This document shows, piece after piece, positions 10,989-21,292 of a DNA stretch of 64,000 nucleotides. Numbering within the stretch: position 1 is the stretch's first letter; each line of letters begins with the position of its first letter. The translations under genes were made by a program, and so were the position numbers. A model generated the notes under the pieces. It was not told the origin of the DNA and made no database searches. It was given only the letters and a program-made list of their open reading frames with translations. The stretch covers positions 1 to 64,000 of the forward strand of contig JASGJK010000007.1 in NCBI GenBank assembly GCA_049840795.1, in the 5' to 3' direction. This stretch comes from UPXZ01 sp049840795. GTDB taxonomy: Bacteria > Bacteroidota > Bacteroidia > Bacteroidales > Paludibacteraceae.

Positions 10989-11033
10989 TTTTAAGAAATT
11001 AATTTTAAACTATAACATTAAAAACGATTTATT

Positions 11034-14000
11034 ATGAAATTGAAAAGTTACTCTTTCAATAAACTCTGCCTGCTATTGGCAGTTTTTTTAATTTCATCCG
11101 GAGTTTTTGCTGCCGATATCACTACCGGATTGAAATTGTATTATACTTTTGACGCTATTACCGGTAGCACGGTGACTGATGATTCCGGCAGTGGAAATAT
11201 CGGGACATTAAACGGTGCAATGTTAACTCCCGTAGAAGGATATAGCGGTATGGGGGTACAAGGTTTAGTCAAAGATGATTATATCAAACTTCCGGCTGAT
11301 TTTGCTACACAGTTTTCGTCCTTTACCTATGCAACGTGGGTTAACTTATCAGCTTTAAAAATGCAACTCGCTTTTTTGATTTTGGTAATGGAGTAGATGC
11401 TACACATGATTTCTTATCCTTTATTCCGAGCTATGGTGGAGATAATCAGGTGATGTGTCTTCGCTATCGTCCGGCATCGGGTACCGCTTATAATGTGTTA
11501 TCTACGGCAAAAATCCCTACCGGAGTATGGGCGCACGTGGCATTAACATTTAATTGGGATGGTACCAGTGGTAATGTAACTATATATTTAAATGGAGCTA
11601 ATGTAGGTACCGGAACAATGCCTTTTAATCCCACATTGTTAGGCTCTACTGCCGATAATTACTTGGCTTATTCGCGTTGGGCACAAGATACAAACGGCTT
11701 TAACGGAACGCTTGATGATGTTCGTTTTTACAACCGTGCGTTAACTCAAGACGATATTTTATACCTTAGTGGACTGGCGGAATTGAATCTTCAATACTCC
11801 AATTTGACTGCAACAACATTGAAACCGGATGGTGACTTAAAAAATGTAACCTCCAATCTTAATTTACCAACAACATTAGGTACCAAAGGCGTGAAAGTGG
11901 ACTGGGCTTCAACAAACAGAGCAGTAGTCGATACTTTAGGTAACGTTCACCAACCGGAAAAATATAATGCTCCTGCAAAATTAACCGCAAAATTATCGCA
12001 GGTTGTAAATAACAAAACCTATACTATGGTTAAGGAGTTTAATGTTATTGTAACGGGTATTATTCCTACGCCTGACGAAATTGCACAATGGGACTTTCAG
12101 AGCAATGCTATTACCGTTGAAAACGGAGAAACAAAAGTTACCGACACCAAAAGTGGATACGTAGGCGTACTTAAAAATGATGCCCGTATTCGTACTATAG
12201 GTAATACGACACAATACAACGTTCTCGATTTAGGCAATGGTACCGGATATTTTGATATGGGCACCGAAATAGGAAAGGCAGTTTATTCGTTAACTGACTA
12301 TACGGTATGTGGATTTTTCCGTATCGATGAAGATTATGCTTCGTTGGGAAGCGCGGGTAATTTCTACTGGACATTTTCAAACAGCGCTGACTCTGGAACT
12401 GATCAAAACGGATATATGATCGGAAGTTTAAAAGGTACAAGTCAAAGTGTAAGTACAAACTATTGGAACAATGGAAATCAATCTACCAATATAGGCACCA
12501 CTGCTCCACAAGGTGCTTGGCATCATATGGCTTATGTGCAAACCGGCAATACCGGGACACTTTATATCGATGGAGAACAAAAGGCACTGAATACGGGAAT
12601 GACCAATTTGCCGGGCTTTGCTATTCCAAAAGCAGGATTTACGGGTACATTGTATAACTGGTTGGGACGTTCCAATTATGTGTCGGATGTTTATTTACGT
12701 AAAACATTGTTATACGATTTCAGATTATTTGCAGTGCCATTGGGATTGTCAGATATTAACTTGGATATATTAATGGTACCAAGTATGAGAGAAGCATTGA
12801 CCACAGCGTATGCTGAAAATCCCGATTATATTGCTACCGAGCTAACAACTGAAAAAGAACACCTTACTTTACCTAATTTGGATGCTGTAACAGCTGATTT
12901 GAATTTACCTTCAAAAGGTACATTGGATCCATCTATTTCTATTGTATGGAGTTCTACAAATAACAATTTGATTAGCCCTACGGGAAAAGTTACCCGTCCG
13001 AATTATTATAACTACAACGATACTCTAAAAGCAATATTGATTAAAAACGGTCAAGCTGTTTCAAAACTATTTCCGGCCAAGGTTATTGCTAAAGAAGGTA
13101 CTGCCTTTGCAAATTCTTTGTTGGTAAAATACGATTTCTCTCAGGTAACAAACGATACTATCATTACCGATGTTGCTGAAAAACAATTACAAGGTGTAAC
13201 TAAAAACGAGGCAAGAGTACACAGTATCGGTATCACTAAAAAATTCAATGTACTTGATTTAGGTGAAGGTACGGGTTATTTCGATATGGGTAAAGAAATA
13301 GGTAAATTGATGTATAATTTGAGCGACTTTACGGTTAGTGCGTATTACAGAGTTGACGATACATACGAAGAACTTACGACTGATATCAATGGTAATTTCT
13401 TGTGGAGTTTCTCTAACGCCACCGATATATTGACTAACGCCAAAGGATATCTGATTTATAGCTTGAAAAACAATGCGGCTACTATTTCACCAAGCAACTG
13501 GAATGCTGAACAAACGGTAAGACTTGGTGAAGCCGGAATGAAGGGTGGATGGCATAACATCACTTATACACAGGCTGGAACTACCGGAACATTATATGTG
13601 GACGGAACAGCATTGGCAACCGGTGAAATTTCACAACTTCCATTCAATACGCTTTACAAATCAGCTTTACTTGGAACGGAATATAACTGGATTGGACGTT
13701 CGTGTTATGCCGGTGATGTATATTTACGTAAAGCAATGGTTCACGACTTCCGCTTATATAGTGTAGCTTTAACTCCAGAACAAATTGAATCTACTGAATT
13801 GAACGTAGGAAACAAGATTAACGAACTTGATGTGGCTTATGCTGAAAATGCAACAGCTCTTCCTTCTGTAAATACTTCTTCTTACAGTGTAACTTCTTCT
13901 AAAGGTATGATCAACGTAATCGGACTTAAAGATACCGATAAGGTGACGGTATTTGATATCGCAGGTCGTCCAATGAACCAAACAACACAATCATCGATTC

Positions 14001-14065
14001 GTGTAAATCCGGGTATTTACATTGTTCGTATCAATGATTTTGCTGTTAAAGTAGCTGTAAAATAA
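11034..14065 (+). CDS. Large LamG/Ig surface protein with T9SS tail, paralogue 2 (frameshifted)
   Basis: Two frames make one product of about 1010 residues. One A is missing from the run near 11357; restoring it gives SALKNATRFFDFGNG and runs straight into the downstream frame. Order: signal peptide ending near FLISSGVFAAD, an extra N-terminal LamG (TTGLKLYYTFD), then the same Ig-LamG-Ig-LamG-T9SS series as the gene at 7911, with GYFDMG and YNWxGRS motifs and tail VTVFDIAGRPM, GIYIVRI. The N-terminal trefoil module of paralogue 1 is replaced here by LamG. No catalytic motif seen. Its own promoter and terminator suggest independent expression. Confidence 0.8.
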
Positions 14066-14120
14066 GTGTAATAGAATGCTGAGAATATTGAGAAAATAAT
14101 TCAGTTCAGCTGAAAAATAA

Positions 14121-14166
14121 ACAAAAGCCGACTTTGCCGATTAGGTGTAAAGTAGGCTTTTGTTCT
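14121..14166 (+). terminator. Probable terminator after LamG/Ig paralogue 2
   Basis: AACAAAAGCCgACTTT (from 14121) pairs imperfectly with AAAGTaGGCTTTGTT (ending near 14165), giving a long stem that ends in a T-rich arm. One bulged base is present. It lies about 55 bases after the stop codon. The remaining sequence to 14324 shows no gene. Confidence 0.55.
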
Positions 14167-14324
14167 GTTTAAATCTCCTTGAAATATGAATGATATTTTC
14201 ATCTTTTATTTTATATTTATACCATCTTCATCGTAATTTATCAGATCATTCTTGATATTTTCAAAAATAAATTCGTTACTTTTACCTGCGTATTTTCCTA
14301 AAATGAACCGCTAATCCATTAACA

Positions 14325-14711
14325 ATGAAATGTGTTGAGTCATTGTTGGTCGTTTTTTTTAGTATAGCTGTATTTGCGCAAACTAAAGACGCACAATGGC
14401 TGCAAATGACTTGGATTTTTTTACGAACAAAAACATTGGACGAATGAAAGAATTAAAGCGTTTCTCAGAACTGTTCCACAGGATAAAATGATATTGCTCG
14501 ACTATTTTTGTGATAATACAGAGATATGGAAACGTACCGAATTTTATTACGGTCAGCCTTATATTTGATGTTATTTAGGCAACTTTGTAGGAAATACAAT
14601 GCTTGATGGAAATTTCAAAGATATTGATACGAAAATTGAAGATGTTTTAAAAAACGGAGGACAAAATATGTGGGGATTGGGAGCAACCCTAAAAGGTTTT
14701 GGTAACAACAG
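14325..14711 (+). pseudogene. Remnant of GH89 alpha-N-acetylglucosaminidase (NAGLU-like)
   Basis: An ATG at 14325 opens a signal peptide (LLVVFFSIAVFAQ) that is fused almost at once to the middle of a GH89 catalytic domain, so a large N-terminal block is deleted. After a one-base slip near 14420 the frame reads WIFYEQKHW, then DKMILLDYFCDNTEIW, YYGQPYI-stop-CYLGNF and GLGATLKGF. The stop is TGA where the family has Trp (YIWC), a substitution rather than an indel. The similarity then ends abruptly at about 14708. The family cleaves terminal alpha-linked GlcNAc. Deletion, nonsense codon and frameshift together argue for true decay. Confidence 0.7.
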
Positions 14712-15271
14712 GTCGTTGCCATTGATCTACCTCTGTTAGGTGACGGACATATTTATCATAGTGAAGGCACCCCCTTTGATCCTGAAGGCTTATTGAGTAC
14801 ATTTCCATCTGTGGTAAATGTGATTGCCGGTTATTTAGCAGGTGTTTTTATTCGGAAAAAAGGTAAAACATACGAAGGAATTGCTAAATCGCTGTTAGTT
14901 GGTTTTGTGTTGATAGGTTTTGCTTTCTTATGGAATTACGGCTTTCCTGTCAATAAAAAATTATGGACGAGTTCATTCGCATTGCTCACCATTGGACTTG
15001 ACCTTATGATACTTGCTTCCATTATTTTTTACGTTGATTTTTTACATAAAATAAAAGGAACTTATTTCTTTGTGGTGTTTGGTAGAAATCCGTTAGTAAT
15101 TTATCTGCTTTCGGAGTTGCTTGCTATTGTGTTGTGGATGATTCCGGTGGGTTTTTCTAAATGTATTCCGTCCGTTTGGAGACTATACGGGAGCGTTTTT
15201 GTTCGCGCTTGCTTATATGCTGGTTTGTAGGGTGGATGATGGATAAACGAAAAGTGTATGTAAAAATTTAA
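14712..15271 (+). pseudogene. C-terminal remnant of HGSNAT-like membrane acyltransferase (DUF5009/NagX type)
   Basis: From 14712 a new frame reads VVAIDLPLLGDGHIYH, then DPEGLLSTFPSVVNVIAGYL and several membrane spans with the GRNPLVIYLLSELLA motif. This is the C-terminal half of the heparan-alpha-glucosaminide N-acetyltransferase-like/DUF5009 family. The N-terminal spans with the active-site His are missing. Frame slips near 15160 and 15230 precede the natural end WMMDKRKVYVKI at 15271. It abuts the GH89 remnant with only a few bases between, which indicates a deletion that removed the end of one gene and the start of the other. Confidence 0.65.
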
Positions 15272-15365
15272 TGTTTTATTCGCACGATTTGGTTCGTCAA
15301 ATTTATTTTTATACATATAATTCTATGGATAAGTTATAGATAATACTTTCCTTAGAGTTTATTTT

Positions 15366-17573
15366 TTATATATCCAATTCGATGCCGTCTAAAATTAATG
15401 GTATTTCCTGTTCATCTACTCCGTTGATTTTGTACCATTCTTTATCTTTCAAAAATAGAGAGACAAACTGCTCCCAATTATTGTCTGAAAGTTCCAACCC
15501 TTTTTTATAGACTGAAAGTGCTTTTCTTGTATCTTGAGCGCACCAGTGAATATGACCGACGAGGACGTAGTCGTAAGCGGTGAGATCGTTTTTTTCGAGT
15601 AAGAGTCCACTGAAATAACCGGCTTGTTGCAGATTTCCGGCTATAAACGAACAGAGAATAATAGCTCTCCAAATTTTCGGATTTTCATCAAAATCATTGT
15701 TCAATTTGAGTAAAATTTTTAATGCCTCGTCCGTTTTTTTGAGCTCCATCAGGCAATTTGTAATTTGCAGTAAAACTGAGAGTTGATTCGGTTTTATAAA
15801 ATTAATGTGTTTGTATGTTTCCAACGCTTGCTGTGTGCTTCCTGTCAAACGGTAGCAGAGTGCCATTTTACGTAATGTCCAGTAATCGTCCGGTTGTATC
15901 AGATCTGCCTTCTTATAAGCTTCTAATGCTTTGAAAAGCTGTGAAGTCTGTTGATAGGCATATCCGATTTTTTGATATAACGAGGCTGTCGGTTCGGTAT
16001 CTTTTTCTATTTCAATAAACAGTTCGAGGGCTTGTGTGTAAAGTTTTTTTGAGAAATAATATTCGGCAATATCTATTTTAGGCTGTTCATCAATTGCAAG
16101 AATATCAAATAAATATGATTTATGTAGTATTAATGATACCGAAAACATATCGGCAAAGTCACTACGTTGCGGAAAAAGTTTGAAGAATCGAAATAATCCC
16201 TGAATGTAATGCTTTGATATATTGTTGGCTAAGATGTGTGGAGAAAACAACGCTTCATCTTTGTTTATTTCGTCCATTTGTTCGGCGGCTTCGTTAAACG
16301 ATTGTTTCATCATATTCCGTTGTATCTCAGGCATCTGAATTACACTCAGACAGAACGAATACCGATCGGAATCGCACATCACATTTGAATTGAGAAAAGC
16401 AGTGATAAGAGACTTCTCGTTATTATCAAACAGGGGCTTCACGGCATTGTTGTCGGTATCAAAAGGTATAAACCAGTTTGAAAGCGCGTTAAAAAACGGA
16501 AATGATTTGAGCATAGCAAAAGTGCTCATATACACATCAGCGCCTTCCATTTGCAAATCAGCAAATTCTTTCATTTTGTCGGCAACGCCGCTCTTTTCCA
16601 ATTTTTCCTCCCATTCCGGATTTTTTTCAGCCCATTCGTCCAAGTTCATCAATCCTTCTGCATCTAACCCATCATTCATCATCGGACGGAGTTTCATCAA
16701 TTCAGGGAAAATCTCTTCCTGCAACTTTCGTGATATTTCGTCTGTTTCGGTGGTGGCAATTATCTGGATAATAATTTTTTGAAGATTGGAAGAGGTTTGT
16801 GTATCGTCTGTCAAAATCATTAATCGGTTTCTTATTCCCGGAAAATATGGGATGAAACGATTATATTTTGCCAATACAAAGCACAGACCCACTAAAGCGC
16901 GTTGTTTTGTATGCGTTTCGGTAGTGTGGCAAGCATCTATCAGCAATTCCAGTTTTTTGTAATCAAAAGTACGCCAGAGATTTAGAGTTAACGCCGATAC
17001 AACTAACGATTTTGCTACAAAGTCGGTGTAAGTGTCGTCTATTACAAAATGAAAGATATCCGACTTATTTCCATCATCGTAATTGGAAGTAAGCCAAAAA
17101 TAGTTGAATAAATAATTGGTAATCTGTTCAAAATCAGATTCTATTTCTTTTTTTTTGATGGATAAATCATCTTCGGAAGTTTCAATTTCTTGCAATTTCT
17201 CGTGTCGTTTCAGTCCGGATAAAATTTCTTCATTGGAGAATTGTGGCATAAACGGAAAATATCTTTTTTGTGAAAATTCAAAGTTAGAAGAGTCGCGCGT
17301 AAGAAGCTCATCGCGAAGCTGTGATGTAACAGAGAATATCTGCGCCGTAAGTTTACTGAGCAACAGTTTTCGTTCCGGGTCTTTTACACCATCCATAAAA
17401 TACCGCAACATAAACTTGTAGTTGTTTTCCATACTGTTTATGCTGTCATTGATTGTAGGCGACTTTAGGTCGGAATTCAACTCTTTTATTTTTTCAAAAG
17501 TAAGATTTAATATCCCTTTTGAGAGAGCATTCAGTATCAGTTTGTAGCTGTTTTGAACTTCGTTAGGCGTCAT
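15366..17573 (-). CDS. TPR-repeat protein
   Basis: An intact 735-residue protein without a signal peptide. The first 480 residues are helical and highly charged and match no catalytic family that I recognise. The C-terminal part (about 500-710) holds tandem TPRs, for example ASLYQKIGYAYQQTSQLFKA, then YWTLRKMALCYRLTGSTQQA and VGHIHWCAQDTRKALSVYKK. Such proteins are common as conserved hypotheticals in Bacteroidales and are likely scaffolds. It is downstream of the Crp/Fnr gene on the same strand with a 171-base gap, and the gap carries no clear promoter or terminator. Confidence 0.7.
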   Translation of the reverse strand: MTPNEVQNSYKLILNALSKGILNLTFEKIKELNSDLKSPTINDSINSMENNYKFMLRYFMDGVKDPERKLLLSKLTAQIFSVTSQLRDELLTRDSSNFEFSQKRYFPFMPQFSNEEILSGLKRHEKLQEIETSEDDLSIKKKEIESDFEQITNYLFNYFWLTSNYDDGNKSDIFHFVIDDTYTDFVAKSLVVSALTLNLWRTFDYKKLELLIDACHTTETHTKQRALVGLCFVLAKYNRFIPYFPGIRNRLMILTDDTQTSSNLQKIIIQIIATTETDEISRKLQEEIFPELMKLRPMMNDGLDAEGLMNLDEWAEKNPEWEEKLEKSGVADKMKEFADLQMEGADVYMSTFAMLKSFPFFNALSNWFIPFDTDNNAVKPLFDNNEKSLITAFLNSNVMCDSDRYSFCLSVIQMPEIQRNMMKQSFNEAAEQMDEINKDEALFSPHILANNISKHYIQGLFRFFKLFPQRSDFADMFSVSLILHKSYLFDILAIDEQPKIDIAEYYFSKKLYTQALELFIEIEKDTEPTASLYQKIGYAYQQTSQLFKALEAYKKADLIQPDDYWTLRKMALCYRLTGSTQQALETYKHINFIKPNQLSVLLQITNCLMELKKTDEALKILLKLNNDFDENPKIWRAIILCSFIAGNLQQAGYFSGLLLEKNDLTAYDYVLVGHIHWCAQDTRKALSVYKKGLELSDNNWEQFVSLFLKDKEWYKINGVDEQEIPLILDGIELDI

Positions 17574-17744
17574 AATTAAGCATTGTAAATATTTGGAATA
17601 TAGTATTTTATAGATAAATTGCGATTTTTTTATTTTGTTGATACTTAAAACCGGTAAATAATATTTTACAGAAATGAATATGTGAAATACGATTGTTTTT
17701 AAGTCAAGAAAACCAAAATTGCTCGAATTGGTAAAGCTGCCAAA

Positions 17745-18446
17745 TTATCCTAATTTACTTATTTTTCTCAAACGCTCTTCGTCTCTGATTTTAATTTTGC
17801 GTCCGTCAATCGAAATTAGATTTTCGGAAACGAAGTTAGCCAAAGTTCTGATGGCGTTGGAAGTTGTCATATTGGAATGATTCGCAATATCTTCACGCGA
17901 AAGATATATACTAATAGTTGCTCCGTCGGCTTCTAATCCATAGTTGTCTTTTAAATAGAGCAAAGATTCTGCCAAACGTCCGCGAATATGTTTTTGTGTC
18001 AAATTGACAGTACGCGAGTCTGAATCTGCCAAGTCGGAAGCTACTTCCTCCAAAAAACGATAACAGAAGGTATTATTGTGCTTCAGTATTGATATAAAAA
18101 TATCTGATCTGAGCATATATACCACCGAAAATTCAAAAGCGGTTACGGTCGTGTTGTTTTTTTCGTTGGAAATAATGGCACGATAGCCGAAATTCTCACC
18201 CGGTTTAAGCATACGCACTATTTGCGTTCTGTTAGCCAATCCCGATTTGTAAACTTTCACTTTTCCACTTGCTAACACCATCAGATGCGTGGGGTCATCG
18301 CCTTCGCATTGAATCGTTTCATTTTTATTGTAATGATGCACCGTGTAATGTGAAGAGATAAAACTACGTTCATCGGGAGTAAGCACATCCCAAAAGGTGA
18401 ATATCTCTTCAATGGGAGGGAGGGTAGAGAATTGCTTTCTTGTCAT
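17745..18446 (-). CDS. Crp/Fnr family transcription regulator
   Basis: A 233-residue protein. The N-terminal cyclic-nucleotide-binding-like barrel spans about 25-140 (FISSHYTVHHYNKNETIQCE, then MLKPGENFGYRAI), and a Crp-type winged helix spans about 150-225 (GRLAESLLYLKDNYG, LSREDIANHSNMTTSNAIRT). I see no N-terminal Cys cluster, so it is not an FNR-type iron-sulfur sensor. The arginine that contacts the cAMP phosphate in CRP is not evident, so the effector is unknown. Its recognition helix region (SNMTTSNAIRTL) is well preserved. A consensus promoter lies 48 bases upstream. Confidence 0.88.
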   Translation of the reverse strand: MTRKQFSTLPPIEEIFTFWDVLTPDERSFISSHYTVHHYNKNETIQCEGDDPTHLMVLASGKVKVYKSGLANRTQIVRMLKPGENFGYRAIISNEKNNTTVTAFEFSVVYMLRSDIFISILKHNNTFCYRFLEEVASDLADSDSRTVNLTQKHIRGRLAESLLYLKDNYGLEADGATISIYLSREDIANHSNMTTSNAIRTLANFVSENLISIDGRKIKIRDEERLRKISKLG

Positions 18447-18493
18447 ATCAATAAAATAATTGATTATGTGTTAAATAAGTATGTTTTTTAGCA

Positions 18494-18522
18494 CAAATTT
18501 ACAATAAAATTTTAAAAACAAA
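18494..18522 (-). promoter_or_regulatory. Putative promoter of the Crp/Fnr gene
   Basis: On the minus strand, TTTG (18519-18522) and TAAATTTG (18494-18501) are 17 bases apart, matching the Bacteroidetes -33/-7 pattern. The 18447-18874 gap is the divergent region between this gene and the DUF4105 gene. On the plus strand a -7-like TATTTTTG lies at 18846-18853, without a good -33 box. A small AACTCA/TGAGTT stem lies near 18779-18800. Nothing else is recognised in it. Confidence 0.55.
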
Positions 18523-18874
18523 GCTAATTTATTTTTTTATCATCGGACCTTGTATTTTTTTCTGATAATTTTTCACTGTTTCGTGCGATTTATATTCTTT
18601 AAAACGCTTTTTACAACGTGCTTGTTTTGTGTGTAAGGCTCTTGAAATTTTCGAACACATAAAAATACTTGAAATTATATAAGTAAGTAAAATTCGTTAT
18701 AATAATTTGTAAATTAGGTATGTATGAATAATAACAGAGTATCTAAAGAGCGTGTCTATGAAACATACGAATAAAATTAACTCATTATTTTTGGTGAGTT
18801 CATAAGTTGAAATCTACTTGTAAGCGAACAATAAAAAAAAAGCACTATTTTTGTGAAAATAAATTTGAAAATGT

Positions 18875-20062
18875 ATGCGCAAAATAGTATTCTTTTTTTT
18901 TCTTTTTTTAGCCTTTAATGGTTTTAGTCAGGTACAGGTAACCGATTCGACAAAGATAAGTTTAATTACCTGTTCGCCGGGAAAAGCTGTTTACGAGCAG
19001 TTTGGACATACGGCAATACGCTTTTATGATCCGACAATAAAGATTGACCTGATGTTTAATTATGGGATATTCAGTTTTAATAAACCCAATTTTTACGGTC
19101 GCTTTATCAAGGGTGAAACGGATTACCAACTGGGAACTTATAATTCCGAATATTTTTTTCCGGAATATCAAGAACGTAACTCGTCGGTAACGGAGCAGGA
19201 GCTTAATTTGACTAAAGAACAAAAACAACGATTGATGGATGCGCTATTTTTAAACTATTTACCCGAAAACAGAGAATACCGCTATAATTTTATTTTTGAC
19301 AATTGCGCTACTCGTCCCAGAATAAAAATAGAAGAAGCGCTTGCCGGCGAAACGTTGGTTTACTCTCCTGAGAATACTGCGTTTTTTACTTTCCGCCATT
19401 GGGTGGGAAAATATGTAGGTTTCCATACGTGGACGAAATTTGGGATCGATTTGTTGCTCGGAAAAGATGCCGATCGATTGGCAACTAAAATGGAAGCTAC
19501 TTTTTTACCCGAAGATTTGATGGTAGAATTTCGCGAAGCAAAAATAAAATCTTCTGATGGACAGATTCGTCCGTTAATAAAATCGGAAAAAGTACTTGTA
19601 GAAAAGAGGCAAGAAGAATTATCTATGCCAAATTTGCTTCAAAAGCCGACTACTATTGCTTTGTTAGTACTGCTAATAGGTTTGTCGATAACTTATTTTG
19701 AATTTATTAAAAAGAAGAATTGGAAGATAATAGACTCTATATTGCTTATATTCACTGGTTTGGCGGGTGTTGTTGTTTTTTATTTGATGTTTTTTTCTGT
19801 TCATCCGCTAATTAAGTCAAACTTTAACATACTTTGGTGCAATCCGTTAAATACTTTGGTGGGTATTATTTTGTGGGTTAAAAAATGCCGAAAAACAGTA
19901 TTGTGTTTTCAGTGGTTGAATACAGTTTTATTTTTAGGCGCTTTTGTCGTTTTTATTTATTCCATTCAGCATTTAAATGTGGCTTTTGTGCCTTTTATCT
20001 TATTATTATTCGTGCGCTCTGTTTTTTGGATATACAAACAAAAGGTCTTGATAAAAAAATGA
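18875..20062 (+). CDS. DUF4105 (Lnb N-terminal-like) membrane protein
   Basis: An intact 395-residue protein. A signal peptide (VFFFFLFLAFNGFSQ) is followed by the DUF4105 domain: SLITCSPGKAVYEQFGHTAIR, then YGIFSFNKPNFYGRFIKG and YNFIFDNCATRPR. The GHTAIR and DNCATRP motifs resemble the His and Cys of NlpC/P60-like folds, and the domain is related to the N-terminal periplasmic part of lacto-N-biosidase proteins (family knowledge). From about residue 255 four hydrophobic spans follow, so it is a periplasm-facing inner membrane protein. Substrate unknown. It stands alone on the plus strand; its stop overlaps the terminator of the facing operon. Confidence 0.82.
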   Translation: MRKIVFFFFLFLAFNGFSQVQVTDSTKISLITCSPGKAVYEQFGHTAIRFYDPTIKIDLMFNYGIFSFNKPNFYGRFIKGETDYQLGTYNSEYFFPEYQERNSSVTEQELNLTKEQKQRLMDALFLNYLPENREYRYNFIFDNCATRPRIKIEEALAGETLVYSPENTAFFTFRHWVGKYVGFHTWTKFGIDLLLGKDADRLATKMEATFLPEDLMVEFREAKIKSSDGQIRPLIKSEKVLVEKRQEELSMPNLLQKPTTIALLVLLIGLSITYFEFIKKKNWKIIDSILLIFTGLAGVVVFYLMFFSVHPLIKSNFNILWCNPLNTLVGIILWVKKCRKTVLCFQWLNTVLFLGAFVVFIYSIQHLNVAFVPFILLLFVRSVFWIYKQKVLIKK

Positions 20063-20100
20063 CTGTTCGAAATTGTGAGAACAATACTCTCCGAACAGTC
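20053..20100 (-). terminator. Terminator of the KduI-KduD-DUF4861 operon
   Basis: GACTGTTCG (20061-20069) pairs with CGAACAGTC (20092-20100). Read on the minus strand the stem is followed by a run of seven T at 20053-20059. It ends the minus-strand operon 33 bases after the stop at 20133 and overlaps the last codons of the facing DUF4105 gene. Confidence 0.75.
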
Positions 20101-20132
20101 TATATAATGGCTTCTTATATTGCTCAAACTGA

Positions 20133-21267
20133 TTATTTTACTTTAACAATCAGTGGTTTCTGTGTTTTTTCTGAAAAATCAGCGACATATTTTTTCCAAT
20201 CGTCAAATGATGAAAAACCCCATTTGCTCCAACCAGCTCCTTGATAATAGGTGTATTTTATTTTTGGAGTTATATGCTGAAATCCCAAAATATGATTGTT
20301 TTTTGTTTCTACCTTTTCAAACGCTTTTTTACCAACCACGGCTTCGTAAATAGTACCGTGCTCTTTGTCAGCCGGTTCGGCGTGTAAAAAAAAGAAACTA
20401 TCGGGCGAAGCGAACGTTTTTTCTTCTTTAGAATCGCGTGTTACTATTCCGGTTACGATGGGCAATGATGCCGCATTAAACTCGTATAGGATGCTTATTT
20501 TATTCAGTTGACTTCCGGCATCTAACGAAATAATGCGTGTTTCAGTAACTTCGACGCTGCCTGCGGAGAATGGAGCGTATTTTAGTTTTACGGTCATTCT
20601 TAGTGGACCATTGTCTAATACATCGCAGGAAACAAAATTTTTGCTAAACCAAAACTTGTCGTCTAACCAAGGTGTGGAAGCGCCGGCACCAAGTGTAGGA
20701 CCTACTTTATACATATCCAATCCTTCGCCATTGTCGTTATGATAACTTTGTTTACCGGCTAAGTCATTGGCGTACCATTTGTTGACAACCAAATTTTCGG
20801 TGCGTTTTACCCATACGTCAATTCCGCTACTGATTTCGCCGGTTGCCTGGAGTGCCGGCCCATATACTCTGAAAGCAATTTTGTCATTTTCCCAAGCAAA
20901 GTCGTCTTTTCTTTCAAGAACTAATCTGCCATACACCTTGGAGACAAATTTTTCCGGAGTTCCTTTTGTGATGGTATAGGTGACACTACCTTTACCGTTT
21001 ACCGTTGCGGGAAAAAGAAGTAAAGTCTCTTTACAACATCCATTGCTCGTAATCTGGTAAGGAATTTGTGTGCCGCCGGCATTACGTATGATAAATTCTT
21101 CTCCTTCTTTAAGCGCTAATTTTTCCTTTACAGTTTTAAAATCAAGTTCAACCAATTCGTTGTTACGTAATAGTGTTGAAGGGTTTTTTATTGTTATCTT
21201 CACTTTTGTTGCACCGAAGGAACTCAGCGCAACAAAAGCAAATAAGATAAATAAATATTTTTTTCAT
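20133..21267 (-). CDS. DUF4861 family exported protein (frameshift in signal peptide)
   Basis: The main frame (356 residues from an ATG at 21203) matches DUF4861, a family repeatedly found in pectin-utilisation clusters: ITIKNPSTLLRNNELVEL, then DVWVKRTENLVVNKWY, GEGLDMYKVGPTLGAG and YYQGAGWSKWG. The annotated ATG cuts off the signal peptide. The real start is 21267: with one A removed from the seven-A run at 21258-21264 the N-terminus reads MKKYLFILFAFVALSSFGAT and continues in frame. The product is thus a secreted protein of about 377 residues, possibly a glycoside-binding or hydrolase-like beta-sandwich. It is 25 bases from kduD on the same strand. The biochemical role of the family is not established. 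Confidence 0.78.
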
Positions 21268-21292
21268 ATTCTGTCTTTTCAATCGATTTTTA

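Noticed and set aside
14325..15271. Natural GH89-HGSNAT fusion protein
   Set aside because: Both partners are truncated at the junction, in different frames, with an internal stop. Deletion fits better.
21250..21270. Seven-A run in the DUF4861 signal peptide as a phase-variation switch
   Set aside because: The run is short, and the window has many homopolymer slips that look like base-calling errors.
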